From the NCBI RefSeq assembly GCF_021646545.1, contig NZ_JAKIRP010000009.1, positions 1-64,000 of the forward strand: a stretch of 64,000 bases of DNA, in the 5' to 3' direction. This document shows, piece after piece, positions 52,724 through 61,665 of the stretch; positions within the stretch are counted from its first letter, which is position 1; every line of letters starts with the position of its first letter. The notes below the pieces were generated by a model that saw only the letters and a program-made list of their open reading frames with translations, was not told the DNA's origin and ran no database searches. The DNA comes from Chitinophaga filiformis. GTDB lineage: Bacteria; Bacteroidota; Bacteroidia; Chitinophagales; Chitinophagaceae. The translations under genes were made by a program, and so were the position numbers.

Positions 52724-53548
52724 TCAATAGATGCGGGCAGCCAATGCAGACTCCATGCTTCTCGATGGGTATATCCACAATCCGGTAGCGGGGTCAATGT
52801 AATAAATAGGCTGCTTCATCTTCATCCATGCATATCCATACAGGTACGGCGCAAGCGAGGTATCGCTGATAAAATAATTTGCTAACGTGTAAATACGGCA
52901 ATACATGGAATCACCTGGCGCAAAGTACTTGTCGAGCGTCGTTTTTCGAATAATGTTCTGCCCTTCTATCCTGAACTGGTAGTTGTTTACATTTACATTA
53001 GAATTATGGGAAAAATAAAGTTCAAGATTGCGCTCTGTCGGTTGATACTCAGGAAAGGGAATGCGCAGGTTATACTGTAAGGCGAGATCTCCATTTAGTT
53101 GCTCCAGGAACCAGGCCGTGTCGACAACAGTCCGTACAGGGATCTGCAGGAGGAGTATATCCGGCGCCTTTGAGCTTAATGTACCTCCTGATATATGAGT
53201 CAGTCCAAATAGCTTCATTTCGCCAAAACCCGGCCGGCTGTATGTCAGCTCATACGTACCGGTGCCAACACCATGAAAATAATAGAAACCGGCGCTGTCT
53301 GCCATGGTTTCACGCGAGGAATCGGGGCTGACATGTAATGTCACCTTTACACTATCAACAGGCACTATGGGAAATGTTAATTCATCAATGGTATAGACCC
53401 TTCCGTATATCGTAGAGGTGTCTGCACCCGGCGGCTTCTGTCCGGGAGGGCCCTGAGGGCCTTCCGGTCCGGCCGGTCCTGTGATGTCCCAGTTAGTGCA
53501 GGCTGTAAGATTAAGACAGCAGTATAACGCGAATAGTAGCTGTTTCAT
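52724..53548 (-). CDS. Lipoprotein with collagen-like tether, paralogue 1
   Basis: 274 residues. Signal peptide with lipobox LTAC (Cys17), then a short Gly-x-y stretch GPAGPEGPQGPPG, followed by a carboxypeptidase-regulatory-like beta domain (~45-125; SAGFYYFHGVGTGTYELTYSRPGF) and a C-terminal beta domain (~135-274). Anchored in a membrane, probably outer or surface exposed. Seven bases downstream of paralogue 2. Confidence 0.7.
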   Translation of the reverse strand: MKQLLFALYCCLNLTACTNWDITGPAGPEGPQGPPGQKPPGADTSTIYGRVYTIDELTFPIVPVDSVKVTLHVSPDSSRETMADSAGFYYFHGVGTGTYELTYSRPGFGEMKLFGLTHISGGTLSSKAPDILLLQIPVRTVVDTAWFLEQLNGDLALQYNLRIPFPEYQPTERNLELYFSHNSNVNVNNYQFRIEGQNIIRKTTLDKYFAPGDSMYCRIYTLANYFISDTSLAPYLYGYAWMKMKQPIYYIDPATGLWIYPSRSMESALAARIY

Positions 53549-53554
53549 AAGAGA

Positions 53555-54337
53555 TTATTCTGTTTGTGTACTGTGTGCTTTTATTGAATCGCCCGGATAG
53601 GGATACGGAATCTGCGCTCCGGTCGCATAATTGAACCATGAGCGACGTGCAGTGTATGGGGGCATTACTACAACTGTTACGTAGAAATCTGTACCTGACG
53701 TCACCAGGGAATCTGGTAATCTGAACCTTCCGTGCGCTGTGCCGTTGATGCCGTCTATATCGGTTGGAAAATCTGAAAGAAAAAAAGTACTCAGTGCTCT
53801 GCCGGATCCTGGTGTAGACGATGTATCAAGGAAAGCCGTGAAAGTCACTTTGTCAGCAATGAAAGGCTGAGGCCATTGAAACACAATGTCAACATCTATA
53901 ACAAACAAGCTGCCGACGTGCTGCGGATGAACAGTCACCGATAAGAGCTTCGTTGTCACATGCTCACTCATACCTGTGACCCCGGTGAACTTATCCAAAG
54001 CACCACCTGCATGCTGTACGTACATATGAAGGGAATCGAAACCTGGTTTTGAAATACTGATATCATAATTGCCTGGTGGAAGCTGATGAAGTCTGAAATG
54101 TCCACTGCTATCAGTATAAACGCTGAACATACTGTCAGCGTTATAGGTATGTAACAAAACGCTGTCTGCCCGCGCCATCAACCCTCCCAACTGATCATAC
54201 AATTCGATGTAACCCGTGATTTGGGCAGGCGGCCAGGCAAAAGGAGGGCCGTCAGGTCCCTTTGGGCCGGGTGGTCCTTCCTTAATACAAGCCATGGTGA
54301 GACACAATAAGAATGACAGAAGAACAATATTTTTCAT
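53555..54337 (-). CDS. Lipoprotein with collagen-like tether, paralogue 2
   Basis: 260 residues. Lipobox TMAC (Cys17), Gly-x-y stretch GPPGPKGPDGPP, carboxypeptidase-regulatory-like domain (~38-110; SSGHFRLHQLPPGNYDISISKPGF) and C-terminal beta domain. Same architecture as its neighbours but low identity outside the shared motifs. Confidence 0.7.
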   Translation of the reverse strand: MKNIVLLSFLLCLTMACIKEGPPGPKGPDGPPFAWPPAQITGYIELYDQLGGLMARADSVLLHTYNADSMFSVYTDSSGHFRLHQLPPGNYDISISKPGFDSLHMYVQHAGGALDKFTGVTGMSEHVTTKLLSVTVHPQHVGSLFVIDVDIVFQWPQPFIADKVTFTAFLDTSSTPGSGRALSTFFLSDFPTDIDGINGTAHGRFRLPDSLVTSGTDFYVTVVVMPPYTARRSWFNYATGAQIPYPYPGDSIKAHSTQTE

Positions 54338-54385
54338 GTAAACGAATTAAAATTATGATTGTCTGATATGTTCATACCTGTAATG

Positions 54386-55255
54386 CTATCTGTAACGGAA
54401 CCGTTCCAACAGGGGATAAATACTATCATTAGCTTTTCTTGGATTAAAGATATTGTACTGAAAATAGAATCCGGACGATTGAAAAGATCCAAGTTTTTTA
54501 CCCGTGCATGGGTATACTGTACGGCCTTCTTCATCTATGTAATGGATATCTCTGATGTTGTCAAATGCCAGGAACAAATACAAATGTTCAGCTCTGAGCA
54601 GAGTTGTATCAGCCCTTATGACGCCCTGGTCAATCGGTGCGGTTTGATAGTTCATGTTTCCATCGCCGATGAATCCGTCAATAGTGTATCTGATAGTAGC
54701 TTTAAAGTTAGTTGATGAGACATCAGGCGTGTTGCTGATATAAAGCACCGAGGCCGTAGGGTTGCGAATCTGAGCTGCAAACTCCATGTATGCAAATTGC
54801 TCTATCCTGTTCGGACTGCCCAACGTAATATCAGTAAAGAATGTTACCGGAGGCCCGTCGTAGATCCTGCCTACGTCCGCATCTGTCAGTTGTGTGGCCT
54901 GGGCGCCCCCGGGATGTAGTTGACGAACGATACGGTAAGTACCATAACCTTCTTTCCTGTATGAAAAGTTGTACCTGCCGGCCTGCACCTGAAGGAAACT
55001 GTAAGTGCCGCTCGCATCCGTAACGGTCGAGATGTCCGTTGAGTCTATAATGACCTGTACACCAGAATGGTCGGTAAGCGCTCTTCCCAGTGAATCATAC
55101 AAAATCACTTTCCCTCTGATGTCTCCTTTGAGGGCAACATAGACGCCAGTATCTCCCGGAGGGCCGGGCGGCCCGTGCAATTCGTCTTTGGTACATGAGG
55201 ATAACGCATAAAGTGCTAGCAGACAGTATAGCCTGATCATGATTTTCGAGGTCAT
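54386..55255 (-). CDS. Lipoprotein with collagen-like tether, paralogue 3
   Basis: 289 residues (alternative start at 55240). Lipobox LSSC (Cys21), Gly-x-y stretch GPPGPPGDTG, carboxypeptidase-regulatory-like domain (~42-115; ASGTYSFLQVQAGRYNFSYRKEGY), then a C-terminal beta domain with a HYIDEEGRTVYP phrase recalling HYIDPATGLWIYP-like endings in the paralogues. First gene of the three-gene operon; 48 bases before paralogue 2. Confidence 0.7.
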   Translation of the reverse strand: MTSKIMIRLYCLLALYALSSCTKDELHGPPGPPGDTGVYVALKGDIRGKVILYDSLGRALTDHSGVQVIIDSTDISTVTDASGTYSFLQVQAGRYNFSYRKEGYGTYRIVRQLHPGGAQATQLTDADVGRIYDGPPVTFFTDITLGSPNRIEQFAYMEFAAQIRNPTASVLYISNTPDVSSTNFKATIRYTIDGFIGDGNMNYQTAPIDQGVIRADTTLLRAEHLYLFLAFDNIRDIHYIDEEGRTVYPCTGKKLGSFQSSGFYFQYNIFNPRKANDSIYPLLERFRYR

Positions 55256-55684
55256 ATGTATGAGGTTATCAAAGTAAGCAAGTAGAGATTATTAGAAATT
55301 GCATTCATGATTTATAAGTGAAATAATGGACTGTTCCATTCCCGGCGGTGACGAACCCTAACTGTACAGCAATAGATCTTTATACCTGATAGATATTAAG
55401 TTGGAATCAAAGTGTTGGCGATTGTGGAGTATCTGGTTTGTTTTTCTGGCAGATCTTGTATATGTCTTTGTGCCCGACTGTTTGTCCTTTGAAGCAATAA
55501 CACGGAGTTGGATATTCAAATCTAAAGAAAAATTATCAATGTTTCAAAACCGAAAAAAAAGTAAAGTATTATCCCGAAGGACTGGCCGGCAGCAGACACA
55601 AGGGATATTTATTTGATTGTTTAATCATGCTGCAATCTGGATTTTTTTTAAACCTTTTTCAATGATCAGCAACATGGTTTTCTG
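55256..55684. other. Intergenic region without recognisable gene
   Basis: Divergent gap between the lipoprotein operon and ftsH. It is AT-rich, with a short open frame at 55401-55616 that has no family features or promoter. I see no RNA gene or repeat here. Confidence 0.5.
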
Positions 55685-55727
55685 TGATGGTAATCATTCT
55701 CTGGTGTTAGGATTCCGTGGAAATTTG
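55685..55727 (+). promoter_or_regulatory. CRP/FNR-like palindrome plus -7-like element for ftsH
   Basis: TGATGGTAATCA (55685-55696) matches the strict core. GAAATTTG (55720-55727; 5 of 6 fixed bases) begins 29.5 bp from its centre, 31 bases before the chosen ATG at 55759. Confidence 0.6.
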
Positions 55728-55758
55728 GATGATCGCAGCTTTACTAATAAATATGCTC

Positions 55759-57684
55759 ATGAAGGAAAAAAGAAATGCAACCAAATCACCCCAAAATGTC
55801 AGTGGAACTGGTTTAGTATGGTTGTTCTGGATACTCCTTTCAACCCTGATGATCCCTTATCTGATCAACCGGTCGGCCACGGGTCCAAAAGAGATTAGCT
55901 GGCGCGAGTTTGAAGTAAATATGCTGCATAATAGAGCCGTTGCTAAATTACAGGTGGTCAATAATGAGATGGTGCAGGTATTCATCAAACCACAGTTAGA
56001 TAATAGCCGTCAGTTCAAGGAGATTATGAAATCAACCGGTACTGGCCCCCAGTATTTTTTTCAGATAGGCTCTGTTGAATCGTTTGAGCAAAAGCTGGAG
56101 GCAGCACAGAAAGATCTGGCTGACCGGGAACATGTGGATGTGTTATATGTGAAGAGAAAGAACTGGCTGCAGGAAATCTTTTTCTGGGTTTTGCCTTTTG
56201 CGTTATTGGTGCTGACCTGGTTTTTTATAATGAATAGAGTGGGGGGATCTGGAACGGGCGGTGCTTCAATTTTTAACTTTGGGAAATCGACGGCAACATT
56301 ACAGGATATCGACAATAAAAGTACTGTTACATTTGATGATGTAGCGGGCCTGGACGAGGCTAAAGCCGAAGTGAAAGAGGTAGTGGACTTTCTGCAACAT
56401 CCAGCCGACTATACGCAATTGGGCGCCAAGATTCCCAAGGGCGTGATAATAGTGGGCCCACCTGGTACCGGGAAAACATTGCTGGTAAAGGCTGTTGCAG
56501 GGGAGGCGGGGGTGCCGTTTTTCTCCATGTCCGGCGCCGGGTTTGTAGAAATGTTTGTCGGAGTGGGAGCGTCCCGGGTGCGCGATCTGTTTAAACGCGC
56601 AAAGGAAAAGGCTCCCTGTATTGTTTTTATTGATGAAATAGACGCTGTTGGGCGATCTCGCGGCAAAGATACCCTGTTTACAGGGGCTAATGATGAAAGG
56701 GAAAGTACCCTGAACCAGCTTCTTACCGAAATGGACGGCTTCAGCACCAACAGTGGCGTGATCGTATTGGCGGCTACGAACCGTGCAGATATGCTGGATC
56801 CGGCATTACTCAGGCCTGGCAGGTTTGACCGGCATATTTACCTGGAGCTACCCAACCTGAGCGAACGTAAAGCGATCTTTGAAGTACACCTGAAGCCACT
56901 GGCTCTGGATGATGCGATAGATGTTGACTTCCTTGCCGCGCAGACGCCGGGCTTTTCAGGTGCGGATATCGCTAATATCTGTAACGAGGCTGCGCTTATT
57001 GCAGCCCGTCAGAAGAAAAAGAAAGTGGGCAGGCAGGATTTTCTTGACGCAATAGACAGAATAGTGGCCGGCCTTGAAAGAAAAAGTAAGATCATTTCTC
57101 CTACGGAGAAGAAGATGGTTGCCTTTCATGAAGCAGGACATGTGGTAGTAAGCTGGCTGCTGACACATACCGACCCTCTGTTGAAGGTGTCGATTATTCC
57201 CAGGGGCAGATCACTGGGAGAGGCATGGTACCTGCCGGAAGAGCGGCAGTTGAAGACGGTTACCGAGTTCCGGGAGCAGCTGTGCGTAGCATTGGGGGGC
57301 AGGGCCGCCGAGGAAGTGGTTTTCGGAGAAGTATCATCCGGAGCGTTGGATGATCTGGAAAAGGTTACCAGAGAGGCTTATATGATGGTAGCCTACTATG
57401 GTTTCAATAAGGAAATTGGCAATATGAGTTTTTACGACTCAACAGCCAGCAGGGGCTCGCAGTTTACGAAGCCATATAGTGAGGAAACGGGGCGATTGAT
57501 AGATGAGGAGACCCGTAAACTGGTCAATAACGCCTACGAAGAGGCGAAAACATTGCTGATGGCTAATAGAAACGGTCTGGATGCTATCGCCGACCGGTTA
57601 CTTGAAAAAGAAGTGATCTTTAAAGAAGATATTGAGACGATATTGGGAAAAAGGAAGGCGCCGCAGACTCCGATACCCAGCTAA
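55759..57684 (+). CDS. ftsH: ATP-dependent zinc metalloprotease FtsH (stand-alone copy)
   Basis: 641 residues from MKEKRNATKSPQN (55759). I prefer this to the GTG at 55717, which would overlap the -7 element. Two transmembrane helices (~18-37 and ~133-154) enclose the periplasmic domain; the AAA module holds Walker A GPPGTGKT (~233-240), Walker B CIVFIDEIDAV and the SRH; the zinc site HEAGH is at ~457-461. Degrades misfolded membrane and cytosolic proteins. Its position in the stress island suggests a condition-specific paralogue rather than the housekeeping copy; that needs the rest of the genome. Confidence 0.92.
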   Translation: MKEKRNATKSPQNVSGTGLVWLFWILLSTLMIPYLINRSATGPKEISWREFEVNMLHNRAVAKLQVVNNEMVQVFIKPQLDNSRQFKEIMKSTGTGPQYFFQIGSVESFEQKLEAAQKDLADREHVDVLYVKRKNWLQEIFFWVLPFALLVLTWFFIMNRVGGSGTGGASIFNFGKSTATLQDIDNKSTVTFDDVAGLDEAKAEVKEVVDFLQHPADYTQLGAKIPKGVIIVGPPGTGKTLLVKAVAGEAGVPFFSMSGAGFVEMFVGVGASRVRDLFKRAKEKAPCIVFIDEIDAVGRSRGKDTLFTGANDERESTLNQLLTEMDGFSTNSGVIVLAATNRADMLDPALLRPGRFDRHIYLELPNLSERKAIFEVHLKPLALDDAIDVDFLAAQTPGFSGADIANICNEAALIAARQKKKKVGRQDFLDAIDRIVAGLERKSKIISPTEKKMVAFHEAGHVVVSWLLTHTDPLLKVSIIPRGRSLGEAWYLPEERQLKTVTEFREQLCVALGGRAAEEVVFGEVSSGALDDLEKVTREAYMMVAYYGFNKEIGNMSFYDSTASRGSQFTKPYSEETGRLIDEETRKLVNNAYEEAKTLLMANRNGLDAIADRLLEKEVIFKEDIETILGKRKAPQTPIPS

Positions 57685-57728
57685 CTTACCTCCCATCCGT
57701 TTCAGATACGCAATACACCATTTGTCCT

Positions 57729-58742
57729 CTATTGATATTGGATATATATCGGGCGCGGATATAACTGCAGCACTTCCTCGGGCGTCATTAAATGTCCTCC
57801 GGTTGCGACGTCGTTTTTGTAGAACAACTTAAAACCGGTAAACTGGACTGGTTGATTCGAGATCCATCCTTTGTACGTATCAAGCTTTTTGGCGGGCGAG
57901 CCGAAACCATCCATGTTCATTACAATTTGCACTTCGGGGCGTAGTTGGATCGCTTTGTAATTGGTCACCATGGCCTGAGTAAAGCGGTGTACGACAAGTA
58001 TTTTCGGCGTCAGATCATATTGTTGCACCAGCCTGCTAAGATAAGATGATGCATAGTTAATGTCGGCGGCATCAAACGTACCTATTGCGGTGCATGGTAC
58101 CTGCCGGTTCTTCATTGAATATTCCGGATCGATGCCCAGATGGACGTTCGGCATGCGCAGGTATTTTTCGAATGCGGGTATTTCTTCCTGTAATGAGCTA
58201 TGTCCGACCTGTATGTCCAGGAATACGATTGCATCTAGTTTTTTCGCCAGTGCCAATACTTTGTCGATTTCCCTGTCAGGCATCTGTGCCCGGTATTTTC
58301 CGCTTGCTCCCGGCCTCGGTTGCGCTGTAACTGCCACATAATGTAACGCGGGCTGTACCGGTACGGAAGTATCGGCTTGCTCCCATTTGCGTACTTCTCC
58401 CGAAAGCCGCTGTAACATCTCATCTGGTGGAAGCGCCCCCAGAATGCCCATTCCCGTTGAATACAGATTACCATAATAGGCGACCACCCGCTTATATGGT
58501 AGTATAGATCCTGGCAGGGGATAGGCCATTTTTACCGGCCATTTTACTGACGGCTTGTTGTGTACGAGTTGGAGCTGTATCCTGTTAAACAATACAGTAT
58601 CCCGACCAACAGAGGAAGACCGTGTATCCGCTACGATGACTTCCGCTGGTGACTCCGCAATACGCGGGCCGATCTGGGCCTGATCTGTCATGGGCTGACA
58701 GGCGGTGGTCATCAGGGCAATGAAATGAAGAATTGTTTTCAT
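57729..58742 (-). CDS. Hypothetical lipoprotein
   Basis: 337 residues. N-terminal MKTILHFIALMTTAC gives a plausible lipobox (Cys15). The body looks like an alpha/beta barrel with phrases VVAYYGNLYSTGMG, AIVFLDIQVGHSSL, VHLGIDPEYSM and KILVVHRFTQAMV, each reminiscent of strand ends of a TIM-barrel glycosidase; no family assigned. Convergent with ftsH (44-bp gap) and preceded by its own palindromic promoter. Confidence 0.65.
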   Translation of the reverse strand: MKTILHFIALMTTACQPMTDQAQIGPRIAESPAEVIVADTRSSSVGRDTVLFNRIQLQLVHNKPSVKWPVKMAYPLPGSILPYKRVVAYYGNLYSTGMGILGALPPDEMLQRLSGEVRKWEQADTSVPVQPALHYVAVTAQPRPGASGKYRAQMPDREIDKVLALAKKLDAIVFLDIQVGHSSLQEEIPAFEKYLRMPNVHLGIDPEYSMKNRQVPCTAIGTFDAADINYASSYLSRLVQQYDLTPKILVVHRFTQAMVTNYKAIQLRPEVQIVMNMDGFGSPAKKLDTYKGWISNQPVQFTGFKLFYKNDVATGGHLMTPEEVLQLYPRPIYIQYQ

Positions 58743-58759
58743 GAGTCTCTAATATTCAA

Positions 58760-58824
58760 CTAAATTAGTGTTTCACTTTACCACAGGAAATGATGCGGAT
58801 TAGGGGCGCTGCTGACAGCTGTCA
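58760..58824 (-). promoter_or_regulatory. Promoter of the lipoprotein gene with two CRP/FNR-like sites
   Basis: A -7-like element TAATTTAG (minus strand, 58760-58767) lies 29.5 bp from the centre of TGATGCGGATTA (58791-58802). A second palindrome, TGACAGCTGTCA (58813-58824), is perfect and exactly 22 bp upstream of the first. A further variant, TGACGGATGTTA (58909-58920), faces the ATPase remnant on the other side. Confidence 0.6.
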
Positions 58825-59001
58825 ATGATCTTACATTCATCGTCAGTCTGCCTTTCAGCGGATGCGTATACTGACATGAAACCGGTCCGAAACGGAGATG
58901 ACGGATGTTACCACACTTTACGATGACAGTTCACGTTTGAAATACCGGGTATGAAATAATTTGTAGTACGTATTCAGAAACAAATCAATACCTGCACCTT
59001 T

Positions 59002-60458
59002 ATGATGACTGAAGTACAAAGCGGACATTTCTGCGCTGTGCCGGTTGAGCAACTATATGTTCGGCTTAAGTGTTCTGAAAGAGGATTGACTGCGAGGGAA
59101 GCTGTCGCAAGATTAAAGCAACAACATAAACAACTCAAGACTCAAAGTCGTTTCAACAGGAGAATGAAACTACTTTTGCGCCAGTTCTTTAATCCGCTGG
59201 TGTTACTCCTCGTCGTCGCCGTTATACTGTCGGCATTCCTGGGCGAATCTTCGGATGCATATCTCATCTTGTTTATACTCCTTATCACTGGTCTTCTGGG
59301 TTTCTGGCAGGAGCTAAATGCCGGCCGCGCCTTTGATCAGCTGAAGAAGACGATTGAGATGAAACATATTGTACTACGCGATGGAAAGCCAGTCGGGGTA
59401 GAGACCGCCGGGATTGTGAAAGGTGATGTCCTGGCATTGGTAGCTGGAGATATCATTCCAGCCGACTGTCGCATTATAGAGAGCAATGAATTGCATGTTA
59501 ATGAAAGTACGTTAACGGGTGAATCTTACCCGGTTGAAAAGACGCCCGGCCAGACGGCTGAGGGGCTTCCACTAGTGGAAAAACACAATTGCTTACCCAT
59601 GTTTTCTCGGAGATAGAGCCTCACCAGAAAGAACGCATCATTAAGGCGCTGCAGCAGTCACATTTTACGGTAGCGTATCTCGGAGACGGTATTAATGACG
59701 TGGCAGCCATTAATGCGGCTGATATCGGGATCTCAACAAACAATGCCGTTGACGTCGCAAAAGAAGCAGCTGATTTCGTCTTCCTGGAGAAAGACCTTGC
59801 TGTGCTGGCAGACGGTGTGTATGAAGGCAGAAGATCATTTGCTAACTCCATGAAATACATTTTTATTACCACAGGCGCCACTTTCGGAAATATGCTCAGT
59901 GTGGCCTGCGCTTCACTATTTCTGCCATTTTTACCTATGTTGCCCAAACAAATCCTGTTGACCAACCTTATTACCGATCTGCCATTTCTCACGATTGCTT
60001 CAGATCGTGTGGATGATGAGCAGCTGATGATGCCAGGAAAATGGAATCTTAAGTTGATCAGAAATTTTATGGTCATTTTTGGATTGCACAGCACCCTTTT
60101 TGATCTTGCTACCTTTTATATTCTCTATTATTATTTCCGGTTATCTGAATCCCCATTTCAGACAGGGTGGTTCCTGGAGTCGGCCATTACCGAGATCCTG
60201 ATAGTTTTCATTGTCAGGACGCGCAAAAATATTGTGAAGAGCAGGCCCGGAAAATTGCTGATTCTGGCAAGCGTTGCCGCTTTCTTAATAGCAATAGGTC
60301 TTCCGTTGTCCCCGTTTGCAGAGATTCTGGAACTTTCCGTAGCCCATTTCGCACAGGTAACGGCTATTATGTTTCTTCTGTTGGTTTATGTTATAACCGG
60401 TGAATGGATAAAACGATGGTTTTTTCGACGATCGCAATGCAAGCCTGAAAATACCTAG
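59002..60458 (+). pseudogene. Mg2+-type P-type ATPase remnant with an internal frameshifting deletion
   Basis: The first part (59002-59616) encodes the N-terminal domain, M1-M2 and actuator up to TLTGESYPVEK and EKHNCL. The second part (from ~59589, other frame) resumes at LTHVFSEIEPHQKERI, followed by YLGDGINDVAAINAADIG and the six C-terminal helices, and matches MgtA-type pumps. About 350 residues are missing, including M3-M4, the DKTGT phosphorylation site and the nucleotide-binding domain; the junction lies around 59585-59600. Without the phosphorylation site it cannot pump ions. The flanking parts remain well conserved and free of other stops, so the deletion appears recent. Confidence 0.88.
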
Positions 60459-60470
60459 TGGTTTCATTGC

Positions 60471-61610
60471 TCAGTATCTTGTGATAAGAGAAATGTGACC
60501 ATGGTCATCCAGGGTGCCATTGTTAACGAATACAATTTCTCCGCCCTTTTCTATAGCAAGTCTTAATACCTTTTCGACCGCGTCCATTACTATATTCTGT
60601 GTTTTCCTGGTCTTCCTCATGTGTAGTTTGCCAGTCTTGTCATCCAGAAAAGCAGGACAGGTATAGTCTTTCTCAACTATCAGCCGTTGACCGCGGCCTT
60701 CTTTGACGGCCGTCCACACATCTCTCATGCCATCCACTACATGCTGCTGCCATTCTTCCTGTATCAACTGTAACATGGTCGATTGCTGCGTATCGTCTAT
60801 CCACGATCTTAACGCGGGCCAAACGCGGTCTTCAAGCGCTTTTACAGTAACATTAGCGTAATTGCCATTAATAGTAGCTATAATATTCTTCTCATGAACG
60901 CTAACTTCCTGCAACAGTGAGATGTCCTTTTGAGGTCCTGTTACTATAAGAGGCTGATCTTCCAGGTAAGCAGAGAGCATCTGGTCTGTCTCCCGGTAGA
61001 AGCTCTTCAGGCGATTGGCCTCATTAGCCGATTTATCTCCCTCAAAACCTTGTATCGCCGTTTGACCTGAATAGGAACTGGCTCTTGCGGGTTTGCTGTA
61101 TTCGTAATCATCATGGAAATACCGGGGGAAGACGCCATCATTTACTTCTTCTAAACTGTTTAGATGCCCCTTGTAACAATGGGCTGCTTTTTCATCTACA
61201 TGCAATACCATGTAGCTGATACTATAATGCTCCAGGTATAATAGTTCCCGCAAAGCAAAGGAATCACCGATTTCAACCTTCTTCTGAACAGGAAAACAGA
61301 ACTTGACCAGCTTGCTGTAGCCAGGCGATACATAAAACCCCAGTCCTTCGGCGGTAAGATCATAATGCCGGTCAAAGTCGTCCAGCAGTCCTTGCAGAGA
61401 GTGCAACAGGGAGGCTTCCTCTTTGGGATACATGCTTCGCAGGAAATCACCTGCTTCCTGTATGGCTTTTTCTGCCAGCAGCAAGGCTGCCTTTTTATCC
61501 GGGGCAACAGTTTCATGCAGCGAAACAATGATAGTCACGTAAGGTGGTTTTGCCGCTTGTTTTTGCATAATGCTTAATTTATCTTTTATCATAGTGCTTA
61601 ATTTTGACAT
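60471..61610 (-). CDS. Balon-type ribosome hibernation factor (bacterial aeRF1 family)
   Basis: 379 residues. Architecture of the bacterial archaeo-eukaryotic release-factor (baeRF) family: N-terminal domain with YVTIIVSLHE and GLGFYVSPGYSKLVKF, central domain with YMVLHVDEKAAHCYKG, and a C-terminal L7Ae-like domain ending LRLAIEKGGEIVFVNNGTLDDHGHISLITRY-like sequence (~345-379). Members related to Balon of Psychrobacter bind the ribosomal A site in dormancy. Recognition is from memory of the family; the exact subfamily is uncertain. Downstream of the SDR gene by 55 bases, same strand. Confidence 0.72.
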   Translation of the reverse strand: MSKLSTMIKDKLSIMQKQAAKPPYVTIIVSLHETVAPDKKAALLLAEKAIQEAGDFLRSMYPKEEASLLHSLQGLLDDFDRHYDLTAEGLGFYVSPGYSKLVKFCFPVQKKVEIGDSFALRELLYLEHYSISYMVLHVDEKAAHCYKGHLNSLEEVNDGVFPRYFHDDYEYSKPARASSYSGQTAIQGFEGDKSANEANRLKSFYRETDQMLSAYLEDQPLIVTGPQKDISLLQEVSVHEKNIIATINGNYANVTVKALEDRVWPALRSWIDDTQQSTMLQLIQEEWQQHVVDGMRDVWTAVKEGRGQRLIVEKDYTCPAFLDDKTGKLHMRKTRKTQNIVMDAVEKVLRLAIEKGGEIVFVNNGTLDDHGHISLITRY

Positions 61611-61665
61611 GGTGTATGAAATGTTTTCTGCCAGTTAGCCAGCAGTCCGGCAGTATAACAAAAGG

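Noticed and set aside
55401..55616. 71-codon open frame before ftsH
   Set aside because: No promoter, no family resemblance, and composition like the surrounding AT-rich spacer.
59589..60458. Independent gene for a six-helix membrane protein
   Set aside because: Its N-terminus starts mid-domain in the P-type ATPase hinge region; together with the upstream frame it is the remnant of one MgtA-type gene.
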